Below are positions 1 to 11,580 of a stretch of DNA of 64,000 nt, piece after piece. The position numbers and the translations under genes were made by a program. The notes under the pieces were generated by a model that was not told the DNA's origin, made no database searches, and was given only the letters and a program-made list of their open reading frames with translations. Position 1 is the stretch's first letter. Each line of letters begins with the position of its first letter. The stretch is from Sphagnum compactum. Its lineage: Eukaryota; Bryophyta; Sphagnopsida; Sphagnales. The stretch is taken from positions 17,050,001-17,114,000 of the forward strand of contig OZ234494.1 of assembly GCA_965153455.1 (NCBI GenBank), written 5' to 3'.

Positions 1-183
1 TTCATCATGGCTGCAATCTTTCTAACATTCAAGTAAACACAGCCCCACCCTCTCGCCCCAGAAATCTGCATTCAATTTAGGGGGGCACAGGGACACAATG
101 TGGGTGTAGCACACAACAAGTAGCAAACCAGCTTGCCCCCGGAAGTAGAGGAGAGGCCACAATGGATAAATAGACTTAGAAAG

Positions 184-365
184 ACGTATTGTTGCACCTC
201 ACATGAGCTTGGCTAGGAGGTAGTTGCACTCTGCATTCAAGATCACCTTGTTTTGGTTAATGTTGTGATCGAAGGTCTTGTTGCATCTCACAGAAGCTTG
301 GCTAGCAGGTACCTAGTTGCACTCTAGATCTGAGATCGCCCTTTTTTTCCTTGATGTTTTGATGG
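184..365. repeat. Imperfect tandem duplication, unit about 88 bp
   Basis: Two adjacent copies share the order: TTGCA(C/T)CTCACA, AGCTTGGCTAG, AGGTA, GTTGCACTCT, GATC, then a T-rich end with a TTGAT/TTGTG motif. The second copy starts near 271. No coding potential is seen. Confidence 0.6.
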
Positions 366-699
366 GTGCTTGTTAGATACATGCATGATGATTTTAACAA
401 TTTCCCTTTTTTTTTCTTTTGGGAATGACATTTGGGGATTGGAGATTGAGTGTTATAATCCTAGGAGCCCATTGAAGTAGAAACGGCTCAAAAGCTCCAA
501 ATGAAGATATATATGTATGTAAGTTTTTGTGGAGTTGGGTGATGTGTGGAAGAAATTGTGTGAAAGCACCAGCAGAAATTTCCTTAGTGTAGTATTTCAG
601 AAAAACCCAACTTTTTGGGCATTACCACCACACACTTAAATTTTGGCCTTCTCTTTTGGTGCAGAATTTTAGTTCTTGGATAGACCAGACAGTAGAGTT
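366..699. other. Non-coding stretch, nothing recognised
   Basis: T-rich intergenic DNA with poly-T runs. No ORF with coding character on either strand and no recognisable RNA gene. Confidence 0.5.
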
Positions 700-1045
700 A
701 TCCTTAAAGTAACCTGTCTTCACCCTGTCTTTGGGCCTCGTTTCATCCCCTATCCCCTCTTTCAGTGGTATCCGCACAGTAAAGACGTTTTATTAAATCT
801 CAGTATGAAATGCTGCAACTCAGCACGAGGTTCGAGACTAATTATAGTAGTTGTACAGTTAGGAGCAGTGAAAAATATCTGTAACTACAGTGGAGGCGCT
901 CAGGAAAAAGGAAAGACAGGATGAAACTCAGTTTAGCACCAAAATTGATGGTTTTCTGAGTTTCATCCCCCGCTGAATGCTAAATGTACTTTTTTGCAGG
1001 TTTTTTTTGTAATCTCACCTTGTGTATGACCAAACTCAGGGTTCT
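700..1045. repeat. Diverged direct repeat, copy A (about 345 bp)
   Basis: This copy shares ordered blocks with 1625-1965: CCTGTCTTTGGGCCTC, CCCCTCTTT-AGTGGTATCCG, ATTAAATCTCAGTATGAAAT, AGGTTCGAGA, GACAGG(A/G)TGAAACTCAG, GTACTTTTTTGCAGG and TGTATGACCAAACTCAGGGT. The two copies are roughly 80% alike by eye. The GTTCGAGAC block resembles a pol III B box, so a SINE is possible, but no A box at the usual distance was found. The short ORF across it is a repeat artefact. Confidence 0.65.
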
Positions 1046-1624
1046 GGTGCTGTGTTTTTCTTCTCTTTTCTTACTTTACTCATAACTCTAGTAGCTCATG
1101 TCACATAGGGGATATACCATCAATCCAATAGTCTAGTGGTTTGTGGTCTTGTCCAGTGTTGTCTCGGGGTATTTGATTGAGAACCGTGGTTTATATACCA
1201 GGATCCAGTTTTTGTATTTTCTTAGAACCGTGGTTATGAATCCTAAGAACCTGTTGTTGCCTGTTAGTGTTTGCCCTGTCCCTGTTCACACCTGCCCTGA
1301 CACACACAACTGTCAAAACAGGACCGGCTTCTTCTTTTCCCAGACTCAGACCGAGCAACATGTTGCCAGCTTCCTTTCTCTTTGGAAAAACTGGCGCCTG
1401 ATGTTTTACACCATGTAAAAAGCCCTCGGATGGGAGATGATCCCTTATTGGCCTTGCCTACCAAGGCTCGGATATTGTGTTTAGATTCATTATAGAGTAT
1501 AGTAACTTAATGGATTTTGGCCCCTAGGTACTATAATAGGTTTATTTTTATATGAGGATTTTTGAAAGATGATATTTTGGCCTGTGTTGAAACTTGAGAT
1601 TAATTATAGAGTTATAATAGAGAA

Positions 1625-1965
1625 ATCCGTAAAGTCACCCTGTCTTTGGGCCTCCTTTCACCCCCTAACCCCTCTTTTAGTGGTATCCGTAAAGTATGAG
1701 AATTTTATTAAATCTCAGTATGAAATGCTGAAACTCAGTACGAAACGCTGAATCTCAACAAGGTTCGAGAGGAATTATAGTCGCTGTACAAGTAGGAGCA
1801 ATTAAAAAAATCCACGTAGCACCAGTGGAGCCGCGCAGGAAAAATGAAAGACAGGGTGAAACTCAGGAACCATCAAAACCCCCAGAATGCTAATAATGTA
1901 CTTTTTTGCAGGATTTTTTTGAATCTCGCCCTGTGTATGACCAAACTCAGGGTACTACTGGTGCT
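1625..1965. repeat. Diverged direct repeat, copy B
   Basis: Second copy of the 700-1045 repeat, about 925 bp downstream in the same orientation. It ends about 300 bp before the start codon of the M28 peptidase gene, so it may lie in that gene's promoter or 5' leader. The 580 bp between the copies holds no convincing gene. Confidence 0.65.
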
Positions 1966-2263
1966 GTATGTTCCTGACTTTATGGATATCTCTAATATCT
2001 TGAAGGATTTTGGTTTCTTTTAGAGGATTTTTTTAGAAGATTTGGTATATAATTTTTGCATGGTGAAATATTTTTGAGTTTGCATAATTCTTCTTTTGCC
2101 CAACAGAGTTTTTGCCTTTCTTTCAAACACAACAAGTCTGAATCTCTCAAGCCATTGTTCTCAACAAGAGTAGCATTGGCCTCGAGAAGGTCCCTTCTTC
2201 CTCGCCTCGCCCTTCCTTTTTGTGACGGATTTTGTCTTCGTTTGTGAACAGTTGCAGGCAGCA

Positions 2264-4145
2264 ATGGAGATGACTGGAAGCAGCAGGATGATGATCATAG
2301 CTACTACTGTGTTGCTCCTTGTCTTGTGTCATCAACAATATGGTGCAGTGCAGCTCAATGTGGCCGCAAGCGCATCCGTGATCGAGATGGTAACAACTTC
2401 AGATGGAGAATCAACCTTGAAACCCAATGCAAAAACAGATGCAAATACCATCATACGTGCAGCATTCAATTCCACCATCGTCTATACCCGATTAGCCTTC
2501 TTGACTGATACTTTTGGGCCGCGCTTCAGTGGTACATCAGTGTTGGAATCCGCTGTGGATTGGATCAAGGATGAAGCGGAGAACGGAGATGGGTTTTCAG
2601 TGAAAGAGCAGACTGTCATGGTTCCTGTCTGGGTGAGAGGAAAAGAGTACGCAAATCTCATCTCTCCTCGTCACAAGAGTTTGCGTGTCTTGGGACTCGG
2701 AGGTAGTGTTGGGACTAATGGACATCCCATTCAAGCAAAGGTGTTGGTAGTCTCCTCCTTTGACGATTTGGAGAAACAGAAACTCAATGTGAGTGGCAAG
2801 ATTGTAGTCTACAATGAAGAGTTTGTTTCTTACAGTGAGACTGCAGATTATCGTTACTTTGGAGCCTCGCGAGCTCAGCAGTATGGTGCAGTGGCGGCTC
2901 TTATCCGATCCATCTCTCCTTTTGGATTGCAGACTCCACATACCGGCAGTTCAGAACCCACCACCATCCCTGCTATGGCTATCACACTGGAGGATACTCA
3001 GATGTTTGCTCGTATGCAAGCTCGTGGGCAAGATGTCGAAATTGAGTTGTACATGGAAGCTCATACGTTGCCTGATTCTCCATCCCGAAACTTGATACTG
3101 GAAATTGAAGGTTCGCGGTTTCCAGATGAGTATGTCATTATGGGTGGTCATACAGATAGTTGGGATATTGCAGATGGTGCCAGTGATGATGGTGGAGGTG
3201 CCTTTGTTTCATGGGAAGCTCTGCGACTGATCAAGAGTTCAGGTTTTGCTAACAACTTCTCCCTTGCTGCTGCAGTGCAGTCTGGTTTTTTTTTCCTCCC
3301 TCATTGCATGATCATCCCATTTCGTGCTGGCCAGCTTCTAAATTTGTCTGCAGTCTAGATCACTTTAAACCCTAAACCCTTTGCATTTGTATTTACAGGA
3401 CTAAAACCAGATAGGACGATTCGAGCAGTCTTGTTTGTGAATGAAGAGAATGGTGCAAAAGGCGGACAACAATATGCTTCTGATTACAGTTACACTCTCA
3501 GCAAAACCAGCATTGCCTTAGAATCAGACACAGGCACTTTCACTCCGGATGGAATCTCGTTTTTGGGTTCCAGCAAGGCACGAAGGATTCTCAAATACAT
3601 AGGCAAGGAATTACTGGCAGGAATTGGATCTGGCAATGTCTCAGGAGAAGGATATCTCTTACATGTGTGAAACTGGTGTGCCTTGTGGAAACCTGAATGT
3701 GTTTGATCCGAGAACCAGCCACCTGTCCAACAACCCTTGCCTTCCATATAGTCAGCCACCATATCCTGCATTCAATGAGAATGTGTACCTTGAGGGAAGT
3801 TACTTCTGGTAAAAGAACACGCAACCAAAAGTGTCTCTGTGCTCTCACGAAATGTATATATCTAGATTCACATGTTCTGCGTCAGGGATTGCATAGAGCT
3901 CAATGCTGTCTGAAGCCACAATACAAAAATCACACAATCTATTGAGGTTTCAGTAGATGATGTTGAGGACTAAGGTGAGGAATAAGATGGGACCAGCTGA
4001 TCTGTTTAGGGGGGTGTGCAGGTACCATCACACAGACGCAGACACAATAGACAAGATATCTCCAGAACAGCTGCAACATTCGGCAGCAACTCTTGGTGTT
4101 TGGATTTATACCATAGCCAATCTTCCTGAGTTGCTTCCGCGCTAA
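2264..4145 (+). CDS. Carboxypeptidase Q-like M28 metallopeptidase (secreted); one apparent frameshift
   Basis: Exons 2264-3242, 3399-3808 and 4022-4145 join in phase with GT-AG introns. The ATG at 2264 is chosen because a signal-peptide-like segment follows (MEMTGSSRMM, then a hydrophobic run to about residue 24). A protease-associated region precedes the M28 catalytic domain. All five zinc ligands can be placed: H296 (GGHTDSWD), D308 (GASDDGGG), E342/E343 (NEENGAKGG), D370 (ESDTGTF) and the late H in YHHTDAD at the start of exon 3. Family members are dizinc exopeptidases of the secretory or lysosomal route, acting on dipeptides or N-terminal residues. Near 3650 the frame breaks: the GNVSGEG side and the DISYMCETGVPCGNLNV side are offset, as if 5 nt were lost or 1 gained. 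The gene is therefore either recently disabled or mis-sequenced there. The coding text on both sides is well conserved, so decay, if real, is recent. Intron 1 contains AAACCCTAAACCC. Confidence 0.8.
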
Positions 4146-5224
4146 TAATATAGTTATCTTACTGTCATGAACTTGGCTTGAGATCTAGTGAGCCAATGTG
4201 GGTGGATGGGTGGGTGGGTATGTCCATGGCTCTCTTCCATGCATAACAAACAGTACAAAGATTTTCCAGTATGCTCATGAAAAGAATGTTGCTTTCAGGT
4301 TTTCATGAGTGGTTTTGAGATTAGGGATTTTGGCTTATTTGTGAAACAGATCAGATTGAAACACTTTCAGCATGGCACAAATAGAGGGAACATTACAAAA
4401 TATGGAGTTCCCAGTACTTGTTTCATGGCGGTGTATAACAAAGTATATCTAGAGTGGATTCGTGGTGGTGTATAACTAAAAGTATATCTAGAGCTTTCTA
4501 GAGTTTTTTGGGGCTTTGGCATTTAAGATGTTGCAAGCTTCTTAGATCTTCTCTCAGGTATGGGTTGAAGGGAAATGAATTGCTCTTTTAACAAGAGCAA
4601 TCTAGTTTTTGTGTAGTAGTGTTTTGCATTTTGTACCAATGAACTTGGAAGCATGTCTTGCCTACTATAGTGAATTAAGTTTCCTAAACAGTCTTGGGTA
4701 TTTGAGCGTGTGATTGTTTAAAGAGTTACCCAATTCAAAAGTTTGCTTTAGGAATTTGGTTATGAGTTATGATGACCAGTTTTTGGGACGGTTATTACTT
4801 TTTTGACCCGGGTGACTGACCGGGCATTATTAACCTACCAGCCCGAGTACTGATGTTTTTTAAACTGACAAATAACCTACTCATCTGGTATTGAATTTTC
4901 AAATTTTAATAACCTACCTGGATGGATGACTAGGTTATCATCCAAGTGTGTTAATCAATATTAAAATACTAAACATGTTTGTGGTAAAATATGGAAAAAT
5001 AGGGGGATAGAAGAAATCTCTATAATTTTTATTCTTTTAAAAAAAAAACTTTAATTGGATAACCAATGTATAACTGACAGTAGAATTGATGGTTCTCAAC
5101 TGAATGTTTGAGAACCAGCCCTTTATGCATATCTGAAATAACAAAGCAAATTGATATTAATAACCAATTCAGTCTAAATTTTCAAACTTTTTGATAACTT
5201 ACTGGCTGGTTATTGTCAAAAGGT
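4146..5224. other. AT-rich intergenic region
   Basis: No gene seen. It holds a short GGGTGGATGGGTGGGTGGGT tract near 4200, which is G-rich and possibly able to form a quadruplex. Near 4800-5220 there are repeated phrases of the type TAACCTAC(C/T), probably an old degenerate repeat. Confidence 0.45.
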
Positions 5225-5225
5225 T

Positions 5226-5245
5226 AAACCCTAAACCCTAAACCC
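5226..5245. repeat. Interstitial telomere-like motif (AAACCCT)n
   Basis: Nearly three perfect units of the Arabidopsis-type telomere repeat. Similar short runs occur at 3367-3380, inside both units of the 5891-6134 duplication, and at 60337-60369. This may be a telo-box or a small interstitial telomeric tract. Confidence 0.6.
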
Positions 5246-5559
5246 AGCCAACACTGGTTATAAGTTGTGACCTTCCTTACCCAAGGACTATATCCAAGTT
5301 TTCAGCACTACCTCTGGATGTGAACCGAATGAAAGTTTTTCATAATGACAGAAGCCAACTACCATTGGGTAAACCCTATGTCAGATTTTCTTAAACCCTC
5401 CTACTACTTGGCGTGTGCTATTGGCCCAAGTGTAATTGAACATGATTATGTATTTCCTCAACTAGACATAGCCCTAGTGATCAAGCTCAATTGTGAAAAA
5501 CTTGGTTTTGAATTTTTAATATTTTTTTAATGATAAAAAGTTATTCAATATATCTTCAT

Positions 5560-5880
5560 CTTAGGTCTAAAAATAGGAAAAAAGTTAATATATTTATTAT
5601 GATGAAAAATGATTCAATATTCAATATCAAGTATGAACATTTTTTAATATATTCCTTATGATGAAAATTATTCAATATCTCCATCTTAGGTCTAAAAAGG
5701 TTTGAAATAAGAACCTCCAAGAATCTCTCTCTTTAAGGGTTTTCTAGCAGTACCAAGAGCTTGACCCAACTTCTCTAAAACTTTTAGTTTTTATTTTAGG
5801 GAAATTTCAAGGACAAAATTGTTCAATATTCAATAACTCTTGCACCATATGTCTAGAGTCTAGACATTAGCAAACCACCT
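5560..5880. repeat. Dispersed repeat, copy 1 (relative at about 33540-33840)
   Basis: Shares ordered phrases with 33540-33840: a TTTTATTTT(A)G(T/G)GAAA block, ATT(G/C)(T)TTCAATATTCAA, ACTTTTGCACCA or ACTCTTGCACCA, then a CCAAAGAGACCAAGAGC-like block. Downstream of both is an AACAAAACAAAACAAAC tail. No coding frame. Confidence 0.4.
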
Positions 5881-5890
5881 TAGTGCACCC

Positions 5891-6134
5891 CTTACTGATC
5901 AAAGGTTTAGGGTTTAGGATTTAGGGTTTTTCAAAGGTACCAAGAGTGCGGCTGGGTTCAGTGTGGTTTGGGAGATCTCAACATGATAAACAAAACATAC
6001 AAAACAAACAACCCTTACTCATCAAAGGTTTAGGGTTTAGGATTTAGGGTTTTCCAAAGGTACCAAGAGTGCAGCTGGGTTCAGTGCGGTTTGGGAGATC
6101 TCAACATGATAAACAAAACATACAAAACAAACAA
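5891..6134. repeat. Tandem duplication, unit 123 bp, two copies
   Basis: Copies begin at 5891 and 6014 and are about 96% identical by eye. Each carries TTTAGGGTTTAGGATTTAGGG, then AAAGGTACCAAGAGTGC, GGTTTGGGAGATCTCAACA and TACAAAACAAACA. High identity implies a recent local duplication. Confidence 0.85.
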
Positions 6135-6690
6135 ACTACCTTCCCTTAATAGATAGATGATGTCTTATTTTTACAATTCTGTAAGTATGCAAGAAATCTT
6201 TTCATTTCCATTCTGAACTTTTTATGCAGTTTCTAGTTTGAGCTTTGCCAGATTACCTCCCACTGAAAACCTCAGATTCCAGCAAAAAGAAAATCAGAGA
6301 TTTTGCTGCACCAGCAGACCCAAAAACAACATGCGAACCCAACATGGTATTTTAGCAGTTTCTCGCGTGCTGCAAGAAATAATTTCAATGCACAGATGCT
6401 ACAAAACCACTTCCATTTGTTTGTATATCCAGGATTGAGTTATGCCAATTAACCTCAACCCCAAAGAACTCGCATTAGAGCTCAAAGAACGAAACAGGAA
6501 AATCAGAGACATATTTAGAAATTTCACTGATTATTTTTACTATAGATAGATTGTGATATGCTCACAAGACAAGCATATTTCTGAAGCTTTTCCTGTACAT
6601 CGATAGCACAGACTGACATAGATTACACATTACAGTAAGCAAAAGTCATGTCATGTGGACATACAAAAGTGAGAATTAGCGCACAGACAG
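6135..6690. other. Intergenic, 3' flank of the LEA-like gene
   Basis: No convincing gene. It probably contains the 3' UTR of the minus-strand LEA-like gene ending at 6693. Confidence 0.4.
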
Positions 6691-6692
6691 AT

Positions 6693-7944
6693 CTACAACT
6701 CCTCGTGACCAGCACCAGTCAAGTGCTTCACATGTTCACCAACCTCACTGGCCAGCTTTGATGCTGCCTTCAGATGCTCATTCACTGCTTCCTTGGCTGC
6801 TTCATAGTGCTCCTCCAAAATTTGCTTTGTTGACTCGTATGCCCCTTGTGATTTTTCTCCAGCAACATGAGCTGACTCCTTTGTCTTTCCACTAGCCACC
6901 CCTGCAGCTTCAGAAGCCTTATCACCGGTCGCTTGAGCTGTCTCATGGGTCTTAGCAACCACATCATCACCAGTACTCTTGGCATGCTCAGATCCTTCCT
7001 GTAACTTAGATGAAACATCACCCAATTTTTCCTTTCCACTGTCGGTTACACCTGTCAATCAGAACACCGAAGAGTTCACCTATCTGATTTTACTAACAAG
7101 CAACACTCACAGTAATTGAACAAATCTTCAAGAAGCCAAGTTCGAGTAGATTTTGTTAGTGCTATCTCTGACATCATTGTAGCAAGATGGCAACACAAGA
7201 AACAGATCATCAACATTCATGTGCAAACTCAGCTGCAAGTTCGGCAGAAAACCTATACTTCTGGTTTCAACATGCCACAACCACAACCCACAGCAACAAC
7301 AACAACAAACCAAGTTCAGATGAGAGGAGGGATTGTATCCCTACCTGAGGCCGTGTCACCTGCCTGACTTGCAGTTTCCTTTGCATGATGAGTTGCAGTT
7401 TCCTTTGCATGCTCAATGCTTTCAGCTGACTGTCTGCACACACAGCAAATCTCTCTCTCTCAGTGTCCATTTCTACACTTTCTCAAGAAAACCTAGCGAT
7501 GATGGTTTAGTGCCTTCAGGTCATTACAACACGATACAAAATACGACTACCGGAGTTCATGGTTGCAGAATTCAATGGATCTAGGAGCCTAATGGAAAGA
7601 TGTCCTTTGAGTGCATAGTATCCTCAGCAATTTTCATTGATCTTGAACGCTAGTGCATAATATCCTCGACAATTCTCGAGCCCTATTACATTTACATGAA
7701 AACCAAAAGAAAGAAAGCAAAACAAAACGATAGGCTTATCAAATCTTTCGTACTTGGGTGCGGTATTGATCTTCTCCTTCCCCCACTCAGTCCATGAATC
7801 AGCTGCACCTTGCGCCTCCGCAGCCTTCTCCTTGGCGGCAGTGCTCACCTCGTCGACCTTGTCTTTGCCATAGGCAAAAGGCGCGGCCACCAATCCCAGC
7901 AGCAGGAACAAAACCAACAATCTCTTGCAACTGATCTTCCCCAT
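6693..7944 (-). CDS. LEA-like alanine/lysine/glutamate-rich protein with signal peptide
   Basis: Exons complement(7754..7944), complement(7345..7433) and complement(6693..7051) join in phase (191, 89 and 359 nt) with GT-AG introns, giving 212 residues. The start is the ATG followed by GKISCKRLL and a strongly hydrophobic run to about residue 26, a clear signal peptide. An upstream in-frame Met would put polar residues before it. The mature part is hydrophilic, rich in A, K, E, T and S and without Cys, with LEA-type 11-mer-like phrases (KEKAAEAQGAADSW, HAKETATHHAKETASQAGDT, KTKESAHVAGEKSQGAYE). Such proteins are disordered when hydrated and turn helical on drying, protecting membranes and proteins. 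The signal peptide predicts entry to the ER, unlike most LEA proteins, which are cytosolic or organellar. Upstream ABRE-like sites suggest ABA or drought induction. The LEA assignment is by composition and repeats, not by one diagnostic motif. Confidence 0.82.
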
Positions 7945-8030
7945 GATAGATAGTTCAAAATTATGGATGATCACAAACCCAAAAAAACCAAAAAAAAAGC
8001 AAATCCTTCACCAAATCTCGTCTCTTCTTC

Positions 8031-8190
8031 TGCGGTTCAATCGCAATCCAAATGTTTTGTGTCTCTCTACAACTGATCGATCGATCGATCGCAAATGAAG
8101 CTCGGCCTTTCTTATGCGGTTCAATCGCAATCTAAATCTTTTTGTCTCTACAACTGATCGATCGATCGCAAATGAAGCTCGGCTTTTGCG
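8031..8190. repeat. Tandem duplication (84 bp) in the LEA gene leader
   Basis: TGCGGTTCAATCGCAATC begins at 8031 and again at 8115, followed in both copies by CTACAACTGATCGATCGATC and GCAAATGAAGCTCGGC. The GATC run differs by one unit. It lies 90-250 bp upstream of the LEA-like ATG, in its 5' leader or core promoter. ORFs on both strands here are repeat artefacts. Confidence 0.8.
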
Positions 8191-8245
8191 TGCGAGAAAG
8201 GATCGATCGGAAGAGGGGGAAGAAGGAGGGATGACGAAGACACCC

Positions 8246-8630
8246 ACCGACTTGCGCCCCCGCAAAAGTGTTTGCTTTCGCCGCGCGGCCGTGCCCACGT
8301 GTAGACAATGCCACGAGTTAAAGCGAACACGTGTACAGTACCAACACGTGTCGAGAAAAGAGCGTGTATCTGTTGCCAGGTGTAATGTTGTGCGCGTCCA
8401 CGTAAAGACCGCTTTCACACCGGTGACGTAGGAGCCATTTGGCTACTTGGCACAGGATAAATAGGGTACGAAGCTACACGTAGGATTGATTGTACGGAGG
8501 TTTAGATTGACACGTGTTCGGAGCTTGAGATGCGATTCTTCCACCTGTCAATGTGTGTGTCGACGTAGGAACGATTAGCAGTGACGTAGCCGTGATTGAT
8601 CGATTTAGTGACTTACTAGTAGTACACGTA
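8246..8630 (-). promoter_or_regulatory. Dense ABRE/ACGT-core cluster upstream of the LEA-like gene
   Basis: Perfect CACGTG palindromes lie at 8296-8301, 8328-8333, 8345-8350 and 8511-8516. Further ACGT cores sit in CCACGTAA (about 8398), TGACGTAG (about 8424 and 8583), ACACGTAG (about 8476 and 8624) and CGACGTAG (about 8561). A DRE/CRT-type ACCGAC core is at 8246-8251. ABRE binding by bZIP factors and DRE binding by AP2/DREB factors are established in plants. Multiple ABREs near a LEA gene predict ABA and dehydration control. No TATA box could be placed with confidence. Confidence 0.7.
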
Positions 8631-8639
8631 GGTGTCTAC

Positions 8640-11580
8640 TAAAATAAACGTCCAAAATAAAAAAAAAGACTTTTTTCCCATTTTCTATATTTTTCTTTAC
8701 AAATTGCATAAATACGGTAGCCTAGGGTCCGTTTATAAAATGACAAAACCGAAAAAATAATTATTTTTTTCAAAAAATTAATTTCTTTTTAAAAAATTTG
8801 AAATTATTCATCATTATTTATGTCAATGTTAAATTTAATTTAAATTAATATACATTTCATGCACATGAAAAGACACAAGTTAATTTTATTTTTTATATCC
8901 CTATTGGTGGATAGGGGAAAAGAGTGAGGTAGTTATAAAAAAAAATGGAGGTATATAGTTATTAAGAAAAGTGAGAGATAGTTATTAAAATTTTAATAAG
9001 GAAAAAAAAAAGCAGTTATGAAAAAAAAATGAAATAATTAAGCTTGAAAATAAAGTAATTATTTTTGAAATTGTCTCATAAAAAATCCCTCATATATCAA
9101 TTTCGATTATTGGTCATTGAAATTAGTTTGAGGGCATAACCTTGACATTTTATTTTATTTTTTGATAATAGACCTCTCTGATTGGTTCATCACCCAAAAC
9201 AAAACAAAACAAAACTCACTCTTGACACATTGACATACTCTTTAACATAGAAATTGTCCACTTGGCACTCATGTAAGTGAGAAAAAAATTAATATTAAAA
9301 AAAAAAATCTCCATGCAAAATCAAGTTCTAACTATTTATTTATAATAAGTGTGCAACTCTCTCTCTCTCTCATCTCTCCATTGCACAATGAAGAAGAAAT
9401 AATAAGAGAACAAAAAAGAATAAAATGACATGAAAAATAAAAGCAATGAATTCATTCAAAACATTGATAAAAATTAGAGAGCCCAAAAAATAATTAATTA
9501 ATTAATTAATTAAAAAAAATCTCTAGTTTTTTTCTTTACATTATGTGGTGCACCCATGTAAATGAAAAGAATAAAACTTCTTTGTAGTTCCACAACCGTT
9601 TATTTCTCAAACTAAAAACCAAAACAAAAATTTTAAAACTAATAAAAATAAACATTAAATCAAACTTTATATCTTTTCTTTTTTCTTTATTTCATCTCTC
9701 TTCATTTTTTTATTTTTGTTTTTCTTGAACTTCTATACTTGTTAATATGTGAAATTTTCGGTGTACCAAACTTGCAATTTTTAATTTCAAATTAAATTTG
9801 AATTTGTGAAAAAACCTACTCCCCTAACACAATTTTTTTTTTCTTTTGATTTATTTTCCCCTATTAAACCTATGTTCCTTATAAGTTCTTCCAACAAGAT
9901 CCCTCAACTCTTGGAAATCCCAAACAAATGTGAATAGTTATATTTGTAAAACTTCCATGAATGTTTTCAAATTAATCAACTTTCACATTCTATTTACAAC
10001 TCACAATTTACATGGCACAAAATTACAATGTCAACAAATCATTTTAAAAAGAAATATTTTAGGTTTGTAAATCAATAATGTTGCCTTATAATTTGGAACA
10101 TTGGACCAACCAACACAAACTAATTATAAGTTTGTGGAATGATGGTGAGGATCTTAAGTCATAAGAAGAAGAAAATTGATTTGAGGTTTAGCAACCAAGT
10201 TTATTAAATGATATATTTTAAAGGTTATTACCAATAGCAGGTGGTCATATCTATTTGAAATAACTTATGGATAAGTTTTATCTTATGATTTTGATTAATT
10301 GAAACTAATGAAATCAAACATGTCTCTTGTTATTATAAATGCAATTGTGGGTTTCTAAAGTGTTTATGTACAAATGTTCTTTTAACATAGGATCATGTTA
10401 TAATTGTTTACATGAATGACTTATAACCAAAGTTTGTTTCTATGTTATGTTGTGGCAACAAGTTGAAAGCCAACGTTCTAAATATGGTGACATAAAAAAC
10501 TTTTTGATTCAAAATATGGCAAGTTTTGTCAAAAACATTAAAAAAAATCCTTTGGGGCTTTCAAAACATTGTTCATAACCACCCACCCAAAAAATGTGTT
10601 TATTACATTTTCCTTGAATTAAATGCATGATGTTGGGAGAAAAAAAACCATCTATTTGAACAATGAATAAAATAACAACAGATGTTTGCTTTCACATTAT
10701 TAATGATTGAAAATGTAAGGTACAAAATTAATTATTGGTTGTGATAGAGCCAAAGTTACAAAGTTATTGATGAGACAATTGTTCAAAATGATGATTTAAG
10801 TAGCAATAACCACTTAGACATGGTACATGAATAATTGAGTCCAATATGCTAGAATTTTTTTTTTTAACATGTTCCAATAATGTTTACATTACCTTAAACT
10901 TTGTGGTTATATTTTGTACAACTTTTCTTACTACCACTTATTTTTAAATTCTAGTTGTGATTATGTATTTGATTATGTAATTTAATATATAATCAAGAGT
11001 TAAATAGGAAAATACATATAACCACCCAACATTGTTTATTACCTCCTTTTATTTCATAAAACTAAAAACTAAAATAAAGGATGCATTTGCTATTTGCTAA
11101 TGACCTATCCAAGGACATCATTTGAATGGGGCAATATCAAATTGTCCCATGACATGTGTGATTTGCCATGTTTCCTAGCATTCTAATGTTTGTGAATATG
11201 ATTTTTTCCAATCACATTATTCGTTAAACATTATATTTGAATAAGAATAAAATGATATTGTAATCAATTTGAAAATAAGAATGAATCACAAGATGGCATC
11301 GGACATTCATGAAACTATTGAAAAAGTTCATTTGTTATTAGATTCTTAAATACAAACAATCAACTCAACAACAATACAACTACAATTTTTTACACTTTTA
11401 GAAACTTAATGGTAGTTGTAATCAATTTTGAATTTCCAACATGTAATAATAAGTCCATATCTTTGATTACAAGGGCAACGTTCATGGCTAATGGTGATAG
11501 GTGTATTTATTTAAATTACTCCTCAAAAGCATCTCTAATTCTTCATTCACATTCCCTATTCGTCTTCCACTAATGTTTAT
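8640..11580. other. Long AT-rich intergenic region
   Basis: About 3 kb of A/T-rich DNA with homopolymer runs. No ORF with coding character on either strand. It includes an (ATTA)n run at about 9493-9517 and short GA- and CT-rich patches. Confidence 0.5.
9493..9517. repeat. (ATTA)n microsatellite
   Basis: About six tandem TTAA-type tetramers in AT-rich intergenic DNA. Confidence 0.85.

Noticed and set aside
676-924. 82-codon ORF
   Set aside because: It lies across the 345-bp repeat and is not conserved in the second copy's frame.
8008-8431. Long ORFs on both strands upstream of the LEA-like gene
   Set aside because: They arise from the 84-bp duplication and GC-rich promoter. Neither strand shows family similarity, and both strands being open at once is typical of composition effects.
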